Below are positions 34,067 to 44,486 of a stretch of 64,000 bases of DNA, piece after piece. The stretch comes from Balneolaceae bacterium (lineage in GTDB: Bacteria > Bacteroidota > Rhodothermia > Balneolales > Balneolaceae): positions 1 to 64,000 of the forward strand of contig JAXHMM010000011.1 in assembly GCA_034521445.1 (NCBI GenBank), written 5' to 3'. A model generated the notes under the pieces. It searched no databases. It had not been told where the DNA came from and was given only the letters and a program-made list of their open reading frames with translations. The position numbers and the translations under genes are program-made. How positions within the stretch are numbered: position 1 is the first letter of the stretch; every line of letters begins with the position of its first letter.

Positions 34067-35695
34067 TTATGCTTGTGCTTCTGCTTCTTCGGAGGCTTTG
34101 ATCTGTCGGATGACGCTGCGGGCGGCTTCCAGCAGCTGCTCGCCCAGCTCGTCGCCCAGATTACCGGAATCGGCGAGCTCGCCGAGCTCATCGCTGAATT
34201 TGGCCCGGATGGTCTCCAGGTACTCCTGCTCGAACTGCATGATCTGGTCAACTTTCAGATCCTCAAGCAGTCCCTCGTCGTTAACCTTCAGCAGGGCAAT
34301 CTGATCCTGCACCGGTCGCGGCTGGTAGATGTCCTGCTTGAGCAGTTCCACCGTGCGCTCGCCCCGCTTGAGCTGCCGCTTGGTTGCGGCGTCGAGGTCG
34401 GAACCGAACTTGGCGAAGGCCTCCAGCTCGCGGTACTGCGCCAGGTCCAGCTTCATGGTGCCGGACAGCTTTTTCATGGACTTCACCTGGGCGGAGCCTC
34501 CCACACGCGACACGGAGGAACCCACGTCGATGGCGGGGCGCACCCCGGAGTTGAAAAGGTCGGTGTCCAGGAAGATCTGTCCGTCGGTGATGGAGATCAC
34601 GTTGGTAGGAATGTAGGCGGAGATGTCGCCCGCCTGGGTCTCGATAATGGGCAGTGCCGTCAGCGAGCCCCCGCCCTTCATGAGAGGCTTGAGCTGCTCG
34701 GGCACATTGTTCATCTGCCGGGCCACCTCGTCGTTGTCGATAATCTTGGCGGCGCGCTCCAGCAGACGGCTGTGCAGGTAGAACACGTCGCCGGGGTAGG
34801 CTTCGCGTCCCGGGGGACGCTTCAGCAGCAGGGAGAGCTCGCGGTAGGCGACGGCCTGCTTGGAAAGATCGTCGTAGACCACCAGAGCGTGACGGCCAGT
34901 GTCGCGGAAGAACTCCCCGATGGCAGCCCCTGCGAAGGGGGCGATGTAGCGCATGGGGGCCGAGACGCTGGCCGGGGCCGAAACGATCACCGAATACTCC
35001 AGGGCGCCCTGCTCTTCGAGGGCGTTGGCGATACCAGCCACCGTAGAGCCCTTCTGTCCCACAGCCACGTAGATGCAGAAGACCGGCGCGTCGGTCTCCT
35101 GGGTCTCGCGCTGGTTGATAATGGTGTCCACCGCTACGGTGGTCTTGCCGGTCTGGCGGTCGCCGATGATCAGCTCACGCTGGCCGCGTCCAATGGGAAT
35201 AAGCGAGTCAATGGCCTTGAGTCCAGTCTGCAGCGGTTGGGTTACCGGCTCCCGGTAGATCACGCCCGGGGCTTTCCGCTCCAGGGGGGTGCGGATGGTG
35301 TCGCCCGAAATGGGTCCCTTGCCATCCAGGGGACGTCCCAGCGGATCGATCACGCGTCCCAGCAGCCCTTCCCCCACGTTGATGGAGGCGATGTCCTTGG
35401 TGCGGCGCACCGTGTCGCCCTCCTCCACCGCGCTGGTGGCGCCGAAGAGCACGACGCCGACGTTGTCCTCCTCAAGGTTGAGCACCATGCCGCGCACCGA
35501 GTTGCCCTCCTCGTCCTTGGAATCGGGCAGGTCCACCAGCTCACCGGCCTGCACTTTGGAAAGGCCGTAGACGCGGGCGATACCGTCCCCTACCTCGAGG
35601 ACCGTACCCACGTCGTACACGTCGGCTTCGTTGTCAAAGCCGGAGAGCTGCTTGCGTAGGATGGCGGATACTTCGTCTGGTCTGACTTGACTCAT
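34067..35695 (-). CDS. atpA: F1 ATP synthase alpha subunit
   Basis: 542 residues with the P-loop GDRQTGKT at 178-185, the Arg-finger region [10 protein letters not shown] and the usual [30 protein letters not shown] segment in the nucleotide-binding domain. The C-terminus is about 30 residues longer than in E. coli ([16 protein letters not shown]-type tail), as often in Bacteroidota-related groups. Non-catalytic nucleotide-binding partner of beta. Confidence 0.97.
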   Translation of the reverse strand: MSQVRPDEVSAILRKQLSGFDNEADVYDVGTVLEVGDGIARVYGLSKVQAGELVDLPDSKDEEGNSVRGMVLNLEEDNVGVVLFGATSAVEEGDTVRRTKDIASINVGEGLLGRVIDPLGRPLDGKGPISGDTIRTPLERKAPGVIYREPVTQPLQTGLKAIDSLIPIGRGQRELIIGDRQTGKTTVAVDTIINQRETQETDAPVFCIYVAVGQKGSTVAGIANALEEQGALEYSVIVSAPASVSAPMRYIAPFAGAAIGEFFRDTGRHALVVYDDLSKQAVAYRELSLLLKRPPGREAYPGDVFYLHSRLLERAAKIIDNDEVARQMNNVPEQLKPLMKGGGSLTALPIIETQAGDISAYIPTNVISITDGQIFLDTDLFNSGVRPAIDVGSSVSRVGGSAQVKSMKKLSGTMKLDLAQYRELEAFAKFGSDLDAATKRQLKRGERTVELLKQDIYQPRPVQDQIALLKVNDEGLLEDLKVDQIMQFEQEYLETIRAKFSDELGELADSGNLGDELGEQLLEAARSVIRQIKASEEAEAQA

Positions 35696-35728
35696 GGTAT
35701 TCGTAAATGCTTTTAGCGGATGTTGGAA

Positions 35729-36277
35729 TTATTCGACCGAAGCGGCCGTAAGCTGCTCGTGGAGTTCCTCCAGCTTGTGCCTGACGGTGCCGTCGATGAC
35801 GGTGTCGTCAAGGCGCACGGAGAGCCCGCCCATCAAGTCGGGATTCACCGAGAGGTCCATCTTCACCTTTTTGCCGGTTTTCTTTTCGAGGGATTGGTGC
35901 AGCTTTTCGCGCTGCTCCCCGTTCATTTCGAAGGCGGCCTGCACCTCCACCTCGATGATGCCGGCGTGGATGTTGTACTGCTCGCGGAAGGCGGCGGTCA
36001 CCTGGTCCAGCAGGCGTATCCGGCCCTTTCGGGCCAGCAGGTCCAGGAAGAGGAGTGTGGCCTGATTGACCTTCTCCCCGAAAATCTCACGCAAGGCCTC
36101 CTTCTTGTCGTCGAACTTAATGACGGGACTGCGAAGAAAGGCCACAAGCTCCCGGGATCCCTCCAGGGTGTTGTGGATGAGATTCATGTCGTCCAGGATG
36201 GCCTCCACCTGCTCCTTTTCCTTTGCAAACTGCAGAAGGGCGGAGGCGTACCTGCGTGCCGTCTTGGTGGTGCGCAT
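35729..36277 (-). CDS. atpH: ATP synthase delta subunit (peripheral stalk)
   Basis: 182 residues, OSCP-type: N-terminal helical domain starting RRYASALLQFAKEKEQVEAIL, and C-terminal strand-rich part with GGLSVRLDDTVIDGTVRHKLEEL. It links the top of F1 to the b subunits. Separated by 4 bases from atpF and 33 bases from atpA. Confidence 0.93.
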   Translation of the reverse strand: MRTTKTARRYASALLQFAKEKEQVEAILDDMNLIHNTLEGSRELVAFLRSPVIKFDDKKEALREIFGEKVNQATLLFLDLLARKGRIRLLDQVTAAFREQYNIHAGIIEVEVQAAFEMNGEQREKLHQSLEKKTGKKVKMDLSVNPDLMGGLSVRLDDTVIDGTVRHKLEELHEQLTAASVE

Positions 36278-36281
36278 GGCG

Positions 36282-36806
36282 TCAGTTTTTGGAGAGCTCT
36301 TGGATGTAGTTGTTCACGAGCCTGCTGTTCTTCTCCTCGTCCAGTTCGGACTCCAGGATGACGGAGGCCGACTGCACGGCAAGGCGGGCGACTTCGTCCC
36401 GCAGTTCCAGCAGGGCACGTTTCTTCTCCTGTTCGATGGTTTCGCGCGCCTGTTCGAGCATGCGCGCGGCTTCAGCCTTCGACTTTTCGATGCGCTCGGC
36501 GCGGAGGACTTCCGCCTCCGCGATGGCTTCCTTGCGAATCTGCTGGGCCTTCTGCTCGGCCTCGCGGAGGGCCTTCTCGTTGTCTTTCGAGATCTGCTCC
36601 GCGCGGGCCAGGGCGTTTTCAGCCGACTCCAGCGACTCCTGGATACGGTTTTCGCGCTCGCTGAGTGCCTTCATAATGTGCGGAACGGCATACTTCCCCA
36701 TCAGGAGAAGAAAGAGCACCATCGTGATCAGCACCCATAGGGCGAAACCGCCGTTAAAAGAGAGGAAACCCCCTCCCTGGGCCAGGACTAGTGGTAACAC
36801 AGTCAT
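36282..36806 (-). CDS. atpF: ATP synthase b subunit
   Basis: 174 residues: one N-terminal membrane helix (about 19-38, GFALWVLITMVLFLLLMGKYA) followed by a long, charged coiled coil (ENALARAEQISKDNEKALREAEQKAQQ). Peripheral stator stalk. Only one b-type gene is present, so the stalk is probably a homodimer. Confidence 0.94.
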   Translation of the reverse strand: MTVLPLVLAQGGGFLSFNGGFALWVLITMVLFLLLMGKYAVPHIMKALSERENRIQESLESAENALARAEQISKDNEKALREAEQKAQQIRKEAIAEAEVLRAERIEKSKAEAARMLEQARETIEQEKKRALLELRDEVARLAVQSASVILESELDEEKNSRLVNNYIQELSKN

Positions 36807-36828
36807 AATGGAGTGTCAGCGGTGAAGG

Positions 36829-38203
<1,375 letters not shown>

Positions 38204-38584
38204 TTAGAATTCCGCTTCGGTTTCCAGTGTTTTGTTTAAAAAAATAATTTCGATTACAGAATGGAAAAGATAAGAAATAATGAAACTAACTGTAAAATAA
38301 ATATGGTGGAATTTCACCACCGCAAGCGCAAGATAGATGGCCCCCAGAACCAGCAGAAATCGTAGGGCTATAGAAACCAGAAAGATACGGTAAAAGCGCC
38401 GGTCGCTGTCGACGCCGATTTTCAGGATGACGGCGAAGTTGCTGCCCGTGAACAGGAAGCTCAGCAGGTAGGCGACGGCCGCCGGAAGCAGCGCCTCGGG
38501 TCCCAGCATCAGCCAGGCGGCCAGCGGCAGGAGGGCGCCGGCGGCGCACCAGGAGAGAAAATGGTAGAAATAAGCGTTCTTCAC
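38204..38584 (-). CDS. Four-helix membrane protein, AtpI-like
   Basis: 126 residues with four hydrophobic helices (about 12-30, 32-50, 64-84, 94-112). Size, topology and position between atpZ and atpB match AtpI/ATP-synthase-I-type assembly proteins, although sequence motifs are weak. It probably helps c-ring assembly or ion supply. It abuts atpB exactly, so it is translated with the operon. Confidence 0.7.
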   Translation of the reverse strand: MKNAYFYHFLSWCAAGALLPLAAWLMLGPEALLPAAVAYLLSFLFTGSNFAVILKIGVDSDRRFYRIFLVSIALRFLLVLGAIYLALAVVKFHHIYFTVSFIISYLFHSVIEIIFLNKTLETEAEF

Positions 38585-38615
38585 AGAAGCATTCCCTTTG
38601 AAGCAGTGGTTCGCA

Positions 38616-38861
38616 TCACCCCAGGTCCTTGTAGAGGCGGTAGATCAGCAGAAAGATATTGGCCATGCCGGCCAGAATACCCAGCAGCATGAGCCAGGGC
38701 GAGGTGTCCAGTTTCTGATCGAGCCAGTAGCCCAGCAGAACAGGCGCCGTAACGCCCACAGCGATTTCCGCGCCCAGCGAGAGGTAGGGCGCATAGCGGG
38801 AATAGGCGGAACGGCTGTCCTTCTCCCTGTCGGCCTGCTTCCTGTCGGATCCGCCGCTCAC
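38616..38861 (-). CDS. atpZ: AtpZ/AtpI family protein
   Basis: 81 residues: charged N-terminus, then two helices in the AtpZ pattern (LSLGAEIAVGVTAPVLLGYWLDQKL and PWLMLLGILAGMANIFLLIYRLY). AtpZ with AtpI can form a Mg2+/Ca2+ conducting or assembly complex. The GTG start lies in the bactofilin stop (GTGA), linking the cytoskeletal gene to the ATP synthase operon. Confidence 0.85.
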   Translation of the reverse strand: MSGGSDRKQADREKDSRSAYSRYAPYLSLGAEIAVGVTAPVLLGYWLDQKLDTSPWLMLLGILAGMANIFLLIYRLYKDLG

Positions 38862-39325
38862 GCCTGGGCGCCTTCGGGCGTATCGCTGATGGCCTGGTTC
38901 ACCGAGCCCTGCCCGGCGCTGTTGGTCGGGGGAAGCTTCATGTCCTCGCCCATGTGACAGGTGCCGTTGATCTGGGCCCCCTCCTCCACCAGGAGGCTCT
39001 TGGTGTGGATGTCCCCGTCAATTACGGCCGACTGGCGAAGCACCAGCTTGTTCTTGACGTAGATCTCCCCGTTGAGCGTGCCGGCGATGTCGGCGTCGGC
39101 CGCCTGCACATCCCCGGTCACCGACCCGCTGGAGGTGATAATCAGCTTGCCGGTGGCCTCGGCCTCGCCTTCCAGGGAACCCGCAATGCGAATGTCGTTC
39201 TTGGTCTTCAGGTTCCCTTTCAGGTTGGTGCCCTCGCTGATCATGTTAACCGAGGGCAGATTGTTGCCCGGAGATCCCGCCCCGGACTTCGAAGACGATT
39301 TGTTGGAGTTGTTGCTGTTGAACAT
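38858..39325 (-). CDS. Bactofilin
   Basis: 155 residues: a Ser/Asn/Lys-rich disordered N-terminus (about 1-25), then the DUF583 beta-helix with short repeating turns (GTNLKGNLKTKNDIRIAGSL, GDVQAADADIAGTLNGEIY) and a flexible C-terminus. Bactofilins polymerise on the inner membrane and position cell-wall enzymes. It lies 11 bases after a LytM peptidase gene, the familiar bactofilin-peptidase pairing, and overlaps atpZ. Confidence 0.92.
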   Translation of the reverse strand: MFNSNNSNKSSSKSGAGSPGNNLPSVNMISEGTNLKGNLKTKNDIRIAGSLEGEAEATGKLIITSSGSVTGDVQAADADIAGTLNGEIYVKNKLVLRQSAVIDGDIHTKSLLVEEGAQINGTCHMGEDMKLPPTNSAGQGSVNQAISDTPEGAQA

Positions 39326-39336
39326 GGTCCTGGTCC

Positions 39337-40218
39337 TTACGGGTTGATTAAAAAAGAATTCGGGTTCTGCGGGACGCCGTTTTTCCAGATCTCAAGGTGC
39401 AGGTGCGGTCCCGTACTGAGTATGCCGGTGTCGCCCACCGCTCCCAGTATTTCGCCCTTGAGCACCACGTCGCCGATGGAGCGGTTCACCCGAGTCACAT
39501 GCTTGTAAATGCTTATCAGTCCCCCGGCATGCTGCACATGAATCACGTAGCCGTAGTTGACCGACCAGTCCTGGCTGACGATGGAACCGTCGGCCAGGGC
39601 GCGGAATTCGGTGCCCTCACCGGTGGCAATGTCGATACCATAGTGGCGGTTGGCGGGTTGATAGTCCCGTGTGAGAGTCCCCTCCACAGGATAGGCCACC
39701 GGAAAAGTGGGCGCCCCCGAAAACAGGTCCGAAAAGATGATCTCGTTCTGTGAAATCATCTCGTAGGCGGGCGCAACCTGCCGGCCGTCGGACAGACCCA
39801 CTGATCCGGGGTTTGCCGTCCCCTCTCCGCCGGATACGGGGGAGGACGGCAGGTTGACGTCCCCGCTCACCTCAAAAGTAGTGTCGCTTCCTGTCATAAG
39901 CACGTCCTGGATCTGGCTGAGCTGCAGGTCGCGCGCCTGCAGGGAATCCTGCAGGGCCTGCACGCGCTGCGATACGTCGATGACCTGCTGGCGAAGCCGG
40001 TCGTCCGGCTGGTTGTAAAACAACGTTCCCAGCGGGGTGAACATCATCAGCAGGAGTACCACCGCGACGGTGGCACCCAGCACCCCGTAGAGCATGGTCC
40101 AGAGCCGGGCCGGTCGAACCTCGTAGGAGTTGGCCTTCTCGGGGTGCTCGTCGTCCAGCAGCACCACCGTCAGCTCGTTCTCCTTGTTATAGAACAGCTC
40201 TTTCAGGAAGTCGAACAT
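39337..40218 (-). CDS. M23 (LytM) peptidoglycan endopeptidase, membrane anchored
   Basis: 293 residues. One membrane helix near 40-60 (YGVLGATVAVVLLLMMF), a coiled coil (about 75-110) and a C-terminal LytM domain. Zinc ligands and catalytic His are intact: HYGIDIA (His and Asp) and GPHLHLEIW, with YKHVTRV at the usual YxH position. It cuts peptide cross-links in the wall. Neighbour bactofilin probably localises it. It follows DUF3467 by 4 bases. Confidence 0.92.
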   Translation of the reverse strand: MFDFLKELFYNKENELTVVLLDDEHPEKANSYEVRPARLWTMLYGVLGATVAVVLLLMMFTPLGTLFYNQPDDRLRQQVIDVSQRVQALQDSLQARDLQLSQIQDVLMTGSDTTFEVSGDVNLPSSPVSGGEGTANPGSVGLSDGRQVAPAYEMISQNEIIFSDLFSGAPTFPVAYPVEGTLTRDYQPANRHYGIDIATGEGTEFRALADGSIVSQDWSVNYGYVIHVQHAGGLISIYKHVTRVNRSIGDVVLKGEILGAVGDTGILSTGPHLHLEIWKNGVPQNPNSFLINP

Positions 40219-40222
40219 GCAA

Positions 40223-40543
40223 TCAGGCTTCGGGCGTGGGTCCCCGGTAGTTGAAGGGGACGTCCGGGCGTCCGCTGGTGTTTATGCTCCCGTTCTCTTC
40301 CTCGTAACGCTTCACGTTTTCGGAAAGTGCGTTGGCCAGGCGCTTGGCGTGATCGGGAGTCATCACCATGCGCTTGACCACCTTGGCCTTGCTGGCCCCG
40401 GGCATCACCGCGATGAAATCGAGGATGAATTCCGAGGGGGAGTGCGTGATCATCACCAGGTTGGAATAGGTGCCCGTGGCCTCCTCCTCAGGCAGTTCAA
40501 TTTCCATTTGTCCCTGTTGCATGCGGTTGCTCTGATCAGCCAT
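40223..40543 (-). CDS. DUF3467 protein
   Basis: 106 residues with the DUF3467 core: TYSNLVMITHSPSEFILDFIAVMPG, KVVKRMVMTPDHAKRLANALSENVKRYEE. Small, soluble, function unknown. Its position, 63 bases after the cysteine synthase-like gene and 4 bases before the M23 peptidase gene, suggests one long minus-strand operon reaching the ATP synthase genes. Confidence 0.85.
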   Translation of the reverse strand: MADQSNRMQQGQMEIELPEEEATGTYSNLVMITHSPSEFILDFIAVMPGASKAKVVKRMVMTPDHAKRLANALSENVKRYEEENGSINTSGRPDVPFNYRGPTPEA

Positions 40544-40606
40544 GAACTCGTGTCTAGGTTGTCCTTCCAGTGTGTGAAAAGGAAGCGGATTCCTTCCCGG
40601 GGCGAT

Positions 40607-41593
40607 TCAGTCGCCCAGGAAACCGTGCTCCCTCATCCACTCGTCGTTGTAGATCTTCGATACGTAGCGGGTGCCGCTGTCGGGCAGGATAATCACCATC
40701 ACGTCGTCCTCCGACAGCCCCTCGCGGCGCGCATACTCCACGGCACCGTAGACGGCTGCCCCGCACGATCCCCCCACAAAGAGGGCCTCCTCCTGCGCCA
40801 GGCGCCGCGTGGCCTGGAAGGCGTTCTTGTCGTTGACCTGCTCCACGGCGTCTATAAGGTCGAAATTCATATTTTCGGGAAGGATGTCCTCCCCTATGCC
40901 CTCGGTGAGGTAGGGTTGTATCTCCTCCTTGTCAAATTCGCCGGTCTCGAAGTACTTCTTGTAGACTGAGCCCACGCTGTCCACCCCGATCACCTTGATG
41001 TCGGGGTTTTTCTCCTTCAGGTAGCGTGCGGTGCCTGAGATGGTGCCTCCCGTACCCATGCCGGCCACATAGTGGGTCACCCTGCCTTCGGTCTGCTCCC
41101 AGATCTCAGGCCCGGTCGTCTCGTAGTGGGCCTCCACGTTGCTTGGGTTGTCGTACTGGTTCGGGTAGTAGGAATTGGGGATCTCCTCGTTGAGCCTTTT
41201 GGCCACCGAATAGTAGCTGCGCGGGTCGTCCGGCTCCACATCGCTGGGACAGAGCTTAACTTCCGCCCCCAGCGCTTTCAGCAGGTCGACCTTCTCCTTG
41301 CTCTGCTTGTCTGAAACCGTAAAAATACACTTGTAGCCCTTGACAGCCGCCGCCAGGGCGAGCCCCATCCCGGTGTTGCCCGAGGTGCCCTCGATAATGG
41401 TGCCCCCCGGTTCGATTAGCCCCTTCTCCTCGGCATCTTCGATCATCTTGATGCCGATGCGGTCCTTCACGCTCTGTCCGGGGTTCATATACTCCACTTT
41501 GGCGAGCACGGTGCCCGGCAGGCCGTCGGTCACATGGTTGAGACGGACCAGCGGGGTGTTGCCAATGACATCCAGGATGGAATCGTAATACAT
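40607..41593 (-). CDS. Cystathionine beta-synthase / cysteine synthase family enzyme
   Basis: PLP enzyme of the beta-replacement family, 328 residues. PLP Lys43 is in NPGQSVKDRIG, the substrate loop is TSGNTG at 70-75 and the phosphate loop is GMGTGGTISG near 174-183. The segments YKKYFETGEFDKEEIQPYLTEGIGEDILPEN and GGSCGAAVYGA fit cystathionine beta-synthase better than CysK. There is no C-terminal CBS regulatory pair. Whether it makes cystathionine or cysteine cannot be settled from sequence. Confidence 0.88.
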   Translation of the reverse strand: MYYDSILDVIGNTPLVRLNHVTDGLPGTVLAKVEYMNPGQSVKDRIGIKMIEDAEEKGLIEPGGTIIEGTSGNTGMGLALAAAVKGYKCIFTVSDKQSKEKVDLLKALGAEVKLCPSDVEPDDPRSYYSVAKRLNEEIPNSYYPNQYDNPSNVEAHYETTGPEIWEQTEGRVTHYVAGMGTGGTISGTARYLKEKNPDIKVIGVDSVGSVYKKYFETGEFDKEEIQPYLTEGIGEDILPENMNFDLIDAVEQVNDKNAFQATRRLAQEEALFVGGSCGAAVYGAVEYARREGLSEDDVMVIILPDSGTRYVSKIYNDEWMREHGFLGD

Positions 41594-41762
41594 AGGGGAA
41601 AAGCTGATGGCTTCGTTCGGGTTGTCAGAGCTAGAGAATATAGGAAAATTGCGCTACCAACCCGAATTCGCGAAGCCGAAATATTTTTACCTTTCCGCGC
41701 AGAACCGCTATTATAGAAGGGCAAACACGGCAGCAAGAACCCCCTCTTTACTCTCAGAAAGC

Positions 41763-42038
41763 ATGTTTATAGAACAGAAGAAACCCAGGGATTACGACTG
41801 CGGCTACAACCTGGACCTCATGATCGCCGCCCTCCCCCGTATCAAGGACCAGAAGAAGAGGCTGGAATACGCCAACCGCGCGGTCGGCCTGATCAAGCAG
41901 AGCCACCCCTCGTGGGTGGACGACGACGGGAACAGCGAAGATGCCTGGGACTACTTTTTCCAGCTGGCCGATTACGACCCCACCGCCTACGGCATTTACA
42001 ACCCCTACATGACGGGGGATCCTGATGAAGCCAAGTAA
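41763..42038 (+). CDS. Small conserved protein, DUF4290-like
   Basis: 91 residues from the ATG at 41763; upstream in-frame codons lack conserved character. It contains GYNLDLMIAALPRIKDQKKRLEYANRAVGLIKQSHPSW and DAWDYFFQLADYD, a layout like the Bacteroidota DUF4290 family (YGRNIQKM..., HLWDHL... in relatives). The match is from memory and only moderate. Its TAA stop is the first part of a GTC-repeat element. Confidence 0.6.
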   Translation: MFIEQKKPRDYDCGYNLDLMIAALPRIKDQKKRLEYANRAVGLIKQSHPSWVDDDGNSEDAWDYFFQLADYDPTAYGIYNPYMTGDPDEAK

Positions 42039-42126
42039 GTCTTTTAAAGTCTGTAAAGTCCAGAAGTCGAAAAGTCTTAAAGTCGGCGGACTTTCAGACT
42101 TTCTGACTTGTCAGACTTTATGACTT
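42033..42126. repeat. GTC/GAC periodic palindromic element, copy 1
   Basis: The left half contains GTC units spaced 8-10 bases apart in an A-rich context (AAAGTC type), from 42033 to GTCGGCG near 42087. The right half contains GAC units (GACTTT type) spaced 8-9 bases, to 42126. The halves are complementary, giving a large hairpin centred near 42087. It lies between convergent genes and provides the stop codon of the plus-strand gene and the last codons (SHKV, stop) of the minus-strand acetyltransferase. Confidence 0.9.
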
Positions 42127-42689
42127 AGAATATTGTCGGAGCGGCCGTTCGTGCCGTTGCTCGATTCCGTTTCCGTAAACTCCTGGCGTAGCAGGCTGTA
42201 GATGAGCTTGTCGCGGAATTCTCCCTTCTTGAGCACATGCTGCCGGAGGGTGCCCTCACGGCGGAAACCCAGGCTTTCCACATGTTCGATCCACGAAGTA
42301 TTGAAATCGAAGGCCGTGGTGGCCACCTTGTTCAACTCTTTCCGGTTGAAGCAGTAGCGCAGGATGACCTCCAGCGCCTCCAGATCCAGTCCCTTGCCGG
42401 CGTAGTCGCGGTCACCGATGGTGCAGTTCACGAAACAGCGCCGGTTGTAATGGTCGATGGCGTGGATGTCGACAATGCCGATGAGCTTGCCCGACTCCTC
42501 CAGGTGAATTTCGAATAGCTCGGCCGCCTCATTCTTCTCGTTGGCCACCGCCTTGATGCGCCTGAGAAAGTCATCAAAGGCTTCGTGCTCGTGGGGGTAG
42601 TCGGAATCGTAGTAGTTGAGTTCGGCGTCGTTATTCCACTTGTAGTGCAGCCTGACGTTCTGCAGGTCGAAGGGCTTTATCTCAACCAT
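42111..42689 (-). CDS. GNAT-family N-acetyltransferase (RimJ/SpeG-like)
   Basis: 192 residues from the ATG at 42687-42689, preferred because the fold begins MVEIKPFDLQNVRLHYKW; an upstream start adds 15 residues. Motif A-like acetyl-CoA loop is DRDYAGKGLDLEALEVILRYCF; NKVATTAFDFNTSWIEHVESLGFRREGTLRQ is the typical RimJ/L C-terminal half. The acetyl acceptor is unknown. The final residues SHKV and the stop are encoded by the GTC/GAC repeat element, so this tail is probably recent and not functional. Confidence 0.85.
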   Translation of the reverse strand: MVEIKPFDLQNVRLHYKWNNDAELNYYDSDYPHEHEAFDDFLRRIKAVANEKNEAAELFEIHLEESGKLIGIVDIHAIDHYNRRCFVNCTIGDRDYAGKGLDLEALEVILRYCFNRKELNKVATTAFDFNTSWIEHVESLGFRREGTLRQHVLKKGEFRDKLIYSLLRQEFTETESSNGTNGRSDNILSHKV

Positions 42690-42992
42690 GGTAGATGATA
42701 AGGGTAAGCTGAAAGATCGTCTGTCGTTTCCCAAAGGCTGATGCAGATGTTTTCAAGAGTGTCGTGAACCTGCCTTGGAAAAGCAAATTAATTTTGGGCG
42801 AGACGTGCCTCCAGGGCACCACAAGGTGGACCAGATCCGGACGGAAGGCCGCCCGGATCGGACATCTTCGCGTGTGGACTTCTTCCAATTTTCACTATAT
42901 TTTGAAACTTCTGAAAACAAATCGGGGTAGACCCCGGTGACGGTTTCCCGGAAGGCTCCGCCCCATGGTCCACCAACCTTCTTATCGGCCAG
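42690..42992. other. Divergent intergenic region before menF
   Basis: 303 bases between a minus-strand acetyltransferase and the plus-strand men operon. No gene is supported. The AT-rich part at 42895-42925 is the likely promoter zone; no convincing box was identified. Confidence 0.4.
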
Positions 42993-44486
42993 ATGAACTC
43001 CAACCTTAGCTCGCGTACCGGCAAGCTGCCCGACGTCCTCCTGCGTCACCTGGAGACGCCCGGATGGGAGGCCTTTCTCGAGGAGGCCATCCAGAGCAGC
43101 GGCGACCGCCCCTGGCTCTCGCTCAGCCTGCCCGTAGAGGAGCTGGATCCCCTGGCCTGTCTGGAGATTGATAGGGAGCGCGATACCTTTCGCTACTACC
43201 TGGAACAGCTCGAGCGCGAGGAGGCGCTGGGGGCTTCCGGCTCCCTGCTGTCCGTAGAGGCAGAGGGCAGAGAGCGATTCGGGGCGGTGCGGCGGCGCCT
43301 GCATGATCTGAAGGAGCGCTTCGCCGTCTACAATCCCGCCGGCCACTCCGGCGGCGGCCCCCTGCTGCTCGGCGGATTCTCATTTTTCGGGGAGGAGGGC
43401 GCCAGCGCGAACGGCGACAGCAGCCTCTGGGAGGGATTCCGACCGGCCATGTTTCACGTGCCGCGCTGGTCGGTGCTCCGGGATGGGCGCCTCACCCTGC
43501 TCACCCTCAACCTTGAAAACGGGGAGGACCCTACCGAACTGGACCGGCGCGTGCGCCGTGCCCTGCGGCGGCTGGTGCCTCTCTTCGAGCTGGACCCCGA
43601 CCAGGTGCTGGGACGTCCCGGCGGGGAGCCGGAGGCCTTCCGTCTGCCCGGCGACGCCTACGACCGGCGAACATGGACCCGATCGGTGTCTCTGGCCGTG
43701 GAGGCCATCCGCGGAGGCGAACTGGACAAGGTGGTGCTGGCACGCAAGGTGGATCTATCCCCCGGGAAAGGTTCCGGCCTGTCGACGGAGACGCTCGAAC
43801 CCACCGCTATTCTGCACGACCTCCGCCGAAGCTACCCGGGATGCTGGTCCTTCCTCGTGCAGCCGGCCGGGGGACGCGCCTTCCTGGGCTGCACGCCGGA
43901 GCGCCTGGCCTCCTTCCAGAATCGACGGCTGCTTACCGAAGCCCTGGCCGGCAGTATTCGCCGGGGCGGGACCGCCAGCGAGGACGCCCTCTACGGCAAG
44001 GAGCTGCTGGCCAGCGCCAAGAACCGTGAGGAGCACAACCTGGTGGTCCGCGACATCCGGGATCGCCTGCAGCCCTACATCGCCCAGATCGAAAACCACG
44101 GGGAGCCGCGTGTCAAGAAACTTTCCAATGTGCAGCACCTCTACACGCCCATCACCGCCCGCCTGGAGGAGGAAGCCGACCCCCTGACGCTGGTCGGGGC
44201 CATGCACCCCACGCCCGCTGTGGGCGGCTACCCCTGGTCGGCCGCCGCGCCCTGGATCCGCCGCCTGGAGAACTTCGACCGCGGCTGGTACGCTGGTCCC
44301 CTGGGCTGGCTCAACCTGGACGGAGGCGGGGAGTTTGTGGTGGGCATACGCAGCGCGCTTGTGGGACCCGAAGGGGTCTCCCTTTTTGCCGGCTGCGGCA
44401 TCGTGCGTGATTCCGATCCTGAAACTGAATGGGAGGAGACCAACCTGAAACTGGAGCCCATGCTCTCCGCCCTCAACCATGCCTGA
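42993..44486 (+). CDS. menF: Isochorismate synthase (MenF-type)
   Basis: First step of menaquinone synthesis, chorismate to isochorismate, Mg2+ dependent. 497 residues. Chorismate-binding core is in the C-terminal half: GELDKVVLARKVDL (catalytic Lys), GCTPERLASF, EALAGSIRRGG, REEHNLVVRDIRDRL, VQHLYTPITARL and GAMHPTPAVGGYP. The N-terminal half is variable. Overlaps menD by 8 bases. No other isochorismate-using genes are nearby, so MenF rather than a siderophore EntC role. Confidence 0.94.
   Translation: MNSNLSSRTGKLPDVLLRHLETPGWEAFLEEAIQSSGDRPWLSLSLPVEELDPLACLEIDRERDTFRYYLEQLEREEALGASGSLLSVEAEGRERFGAVRRRLHDLKERFAVYNPAGHSGGGPLLLGGFSFFGEEGASANGDSSLWEGFRPAMFHVPRWSVLRDGRLTLLTLNLENGEDPTELDRRVRRALRRLVPLFELDPDQVLGRPGGEPEAFRLPGDAYDRRTWTRSVSLAVEAIRGGELDKVVLARKVDLSPGKGSGLSTETLEPTAILHDLRRSYPGCWSFLVQPAGGRAFLGCTPERLASFQNRRLLTEALAGSIRRGGTASEDALYGKELLASAKNREEHNLVVRDIRDRLQPYIAQIENHGEPRVKKLSNVQHLYTPITARLEEEADPLTLVGAMHPTPAVGGYPWSAAAPWIRRLENFDRGWYAGPLGWLNLDGGGEFVVGIRSALVGPEGVSLFAGCGIVRDSDPETEWEETNLKLEPMLSALNHA

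Noticed and set aside
42033-42126. GTC/GAC element as a CRISPR array
   Set aside because: Units are 8-9 bases with no 25-40 base repeats or spacers, orientation flips in the middle, and no cas genes are present.
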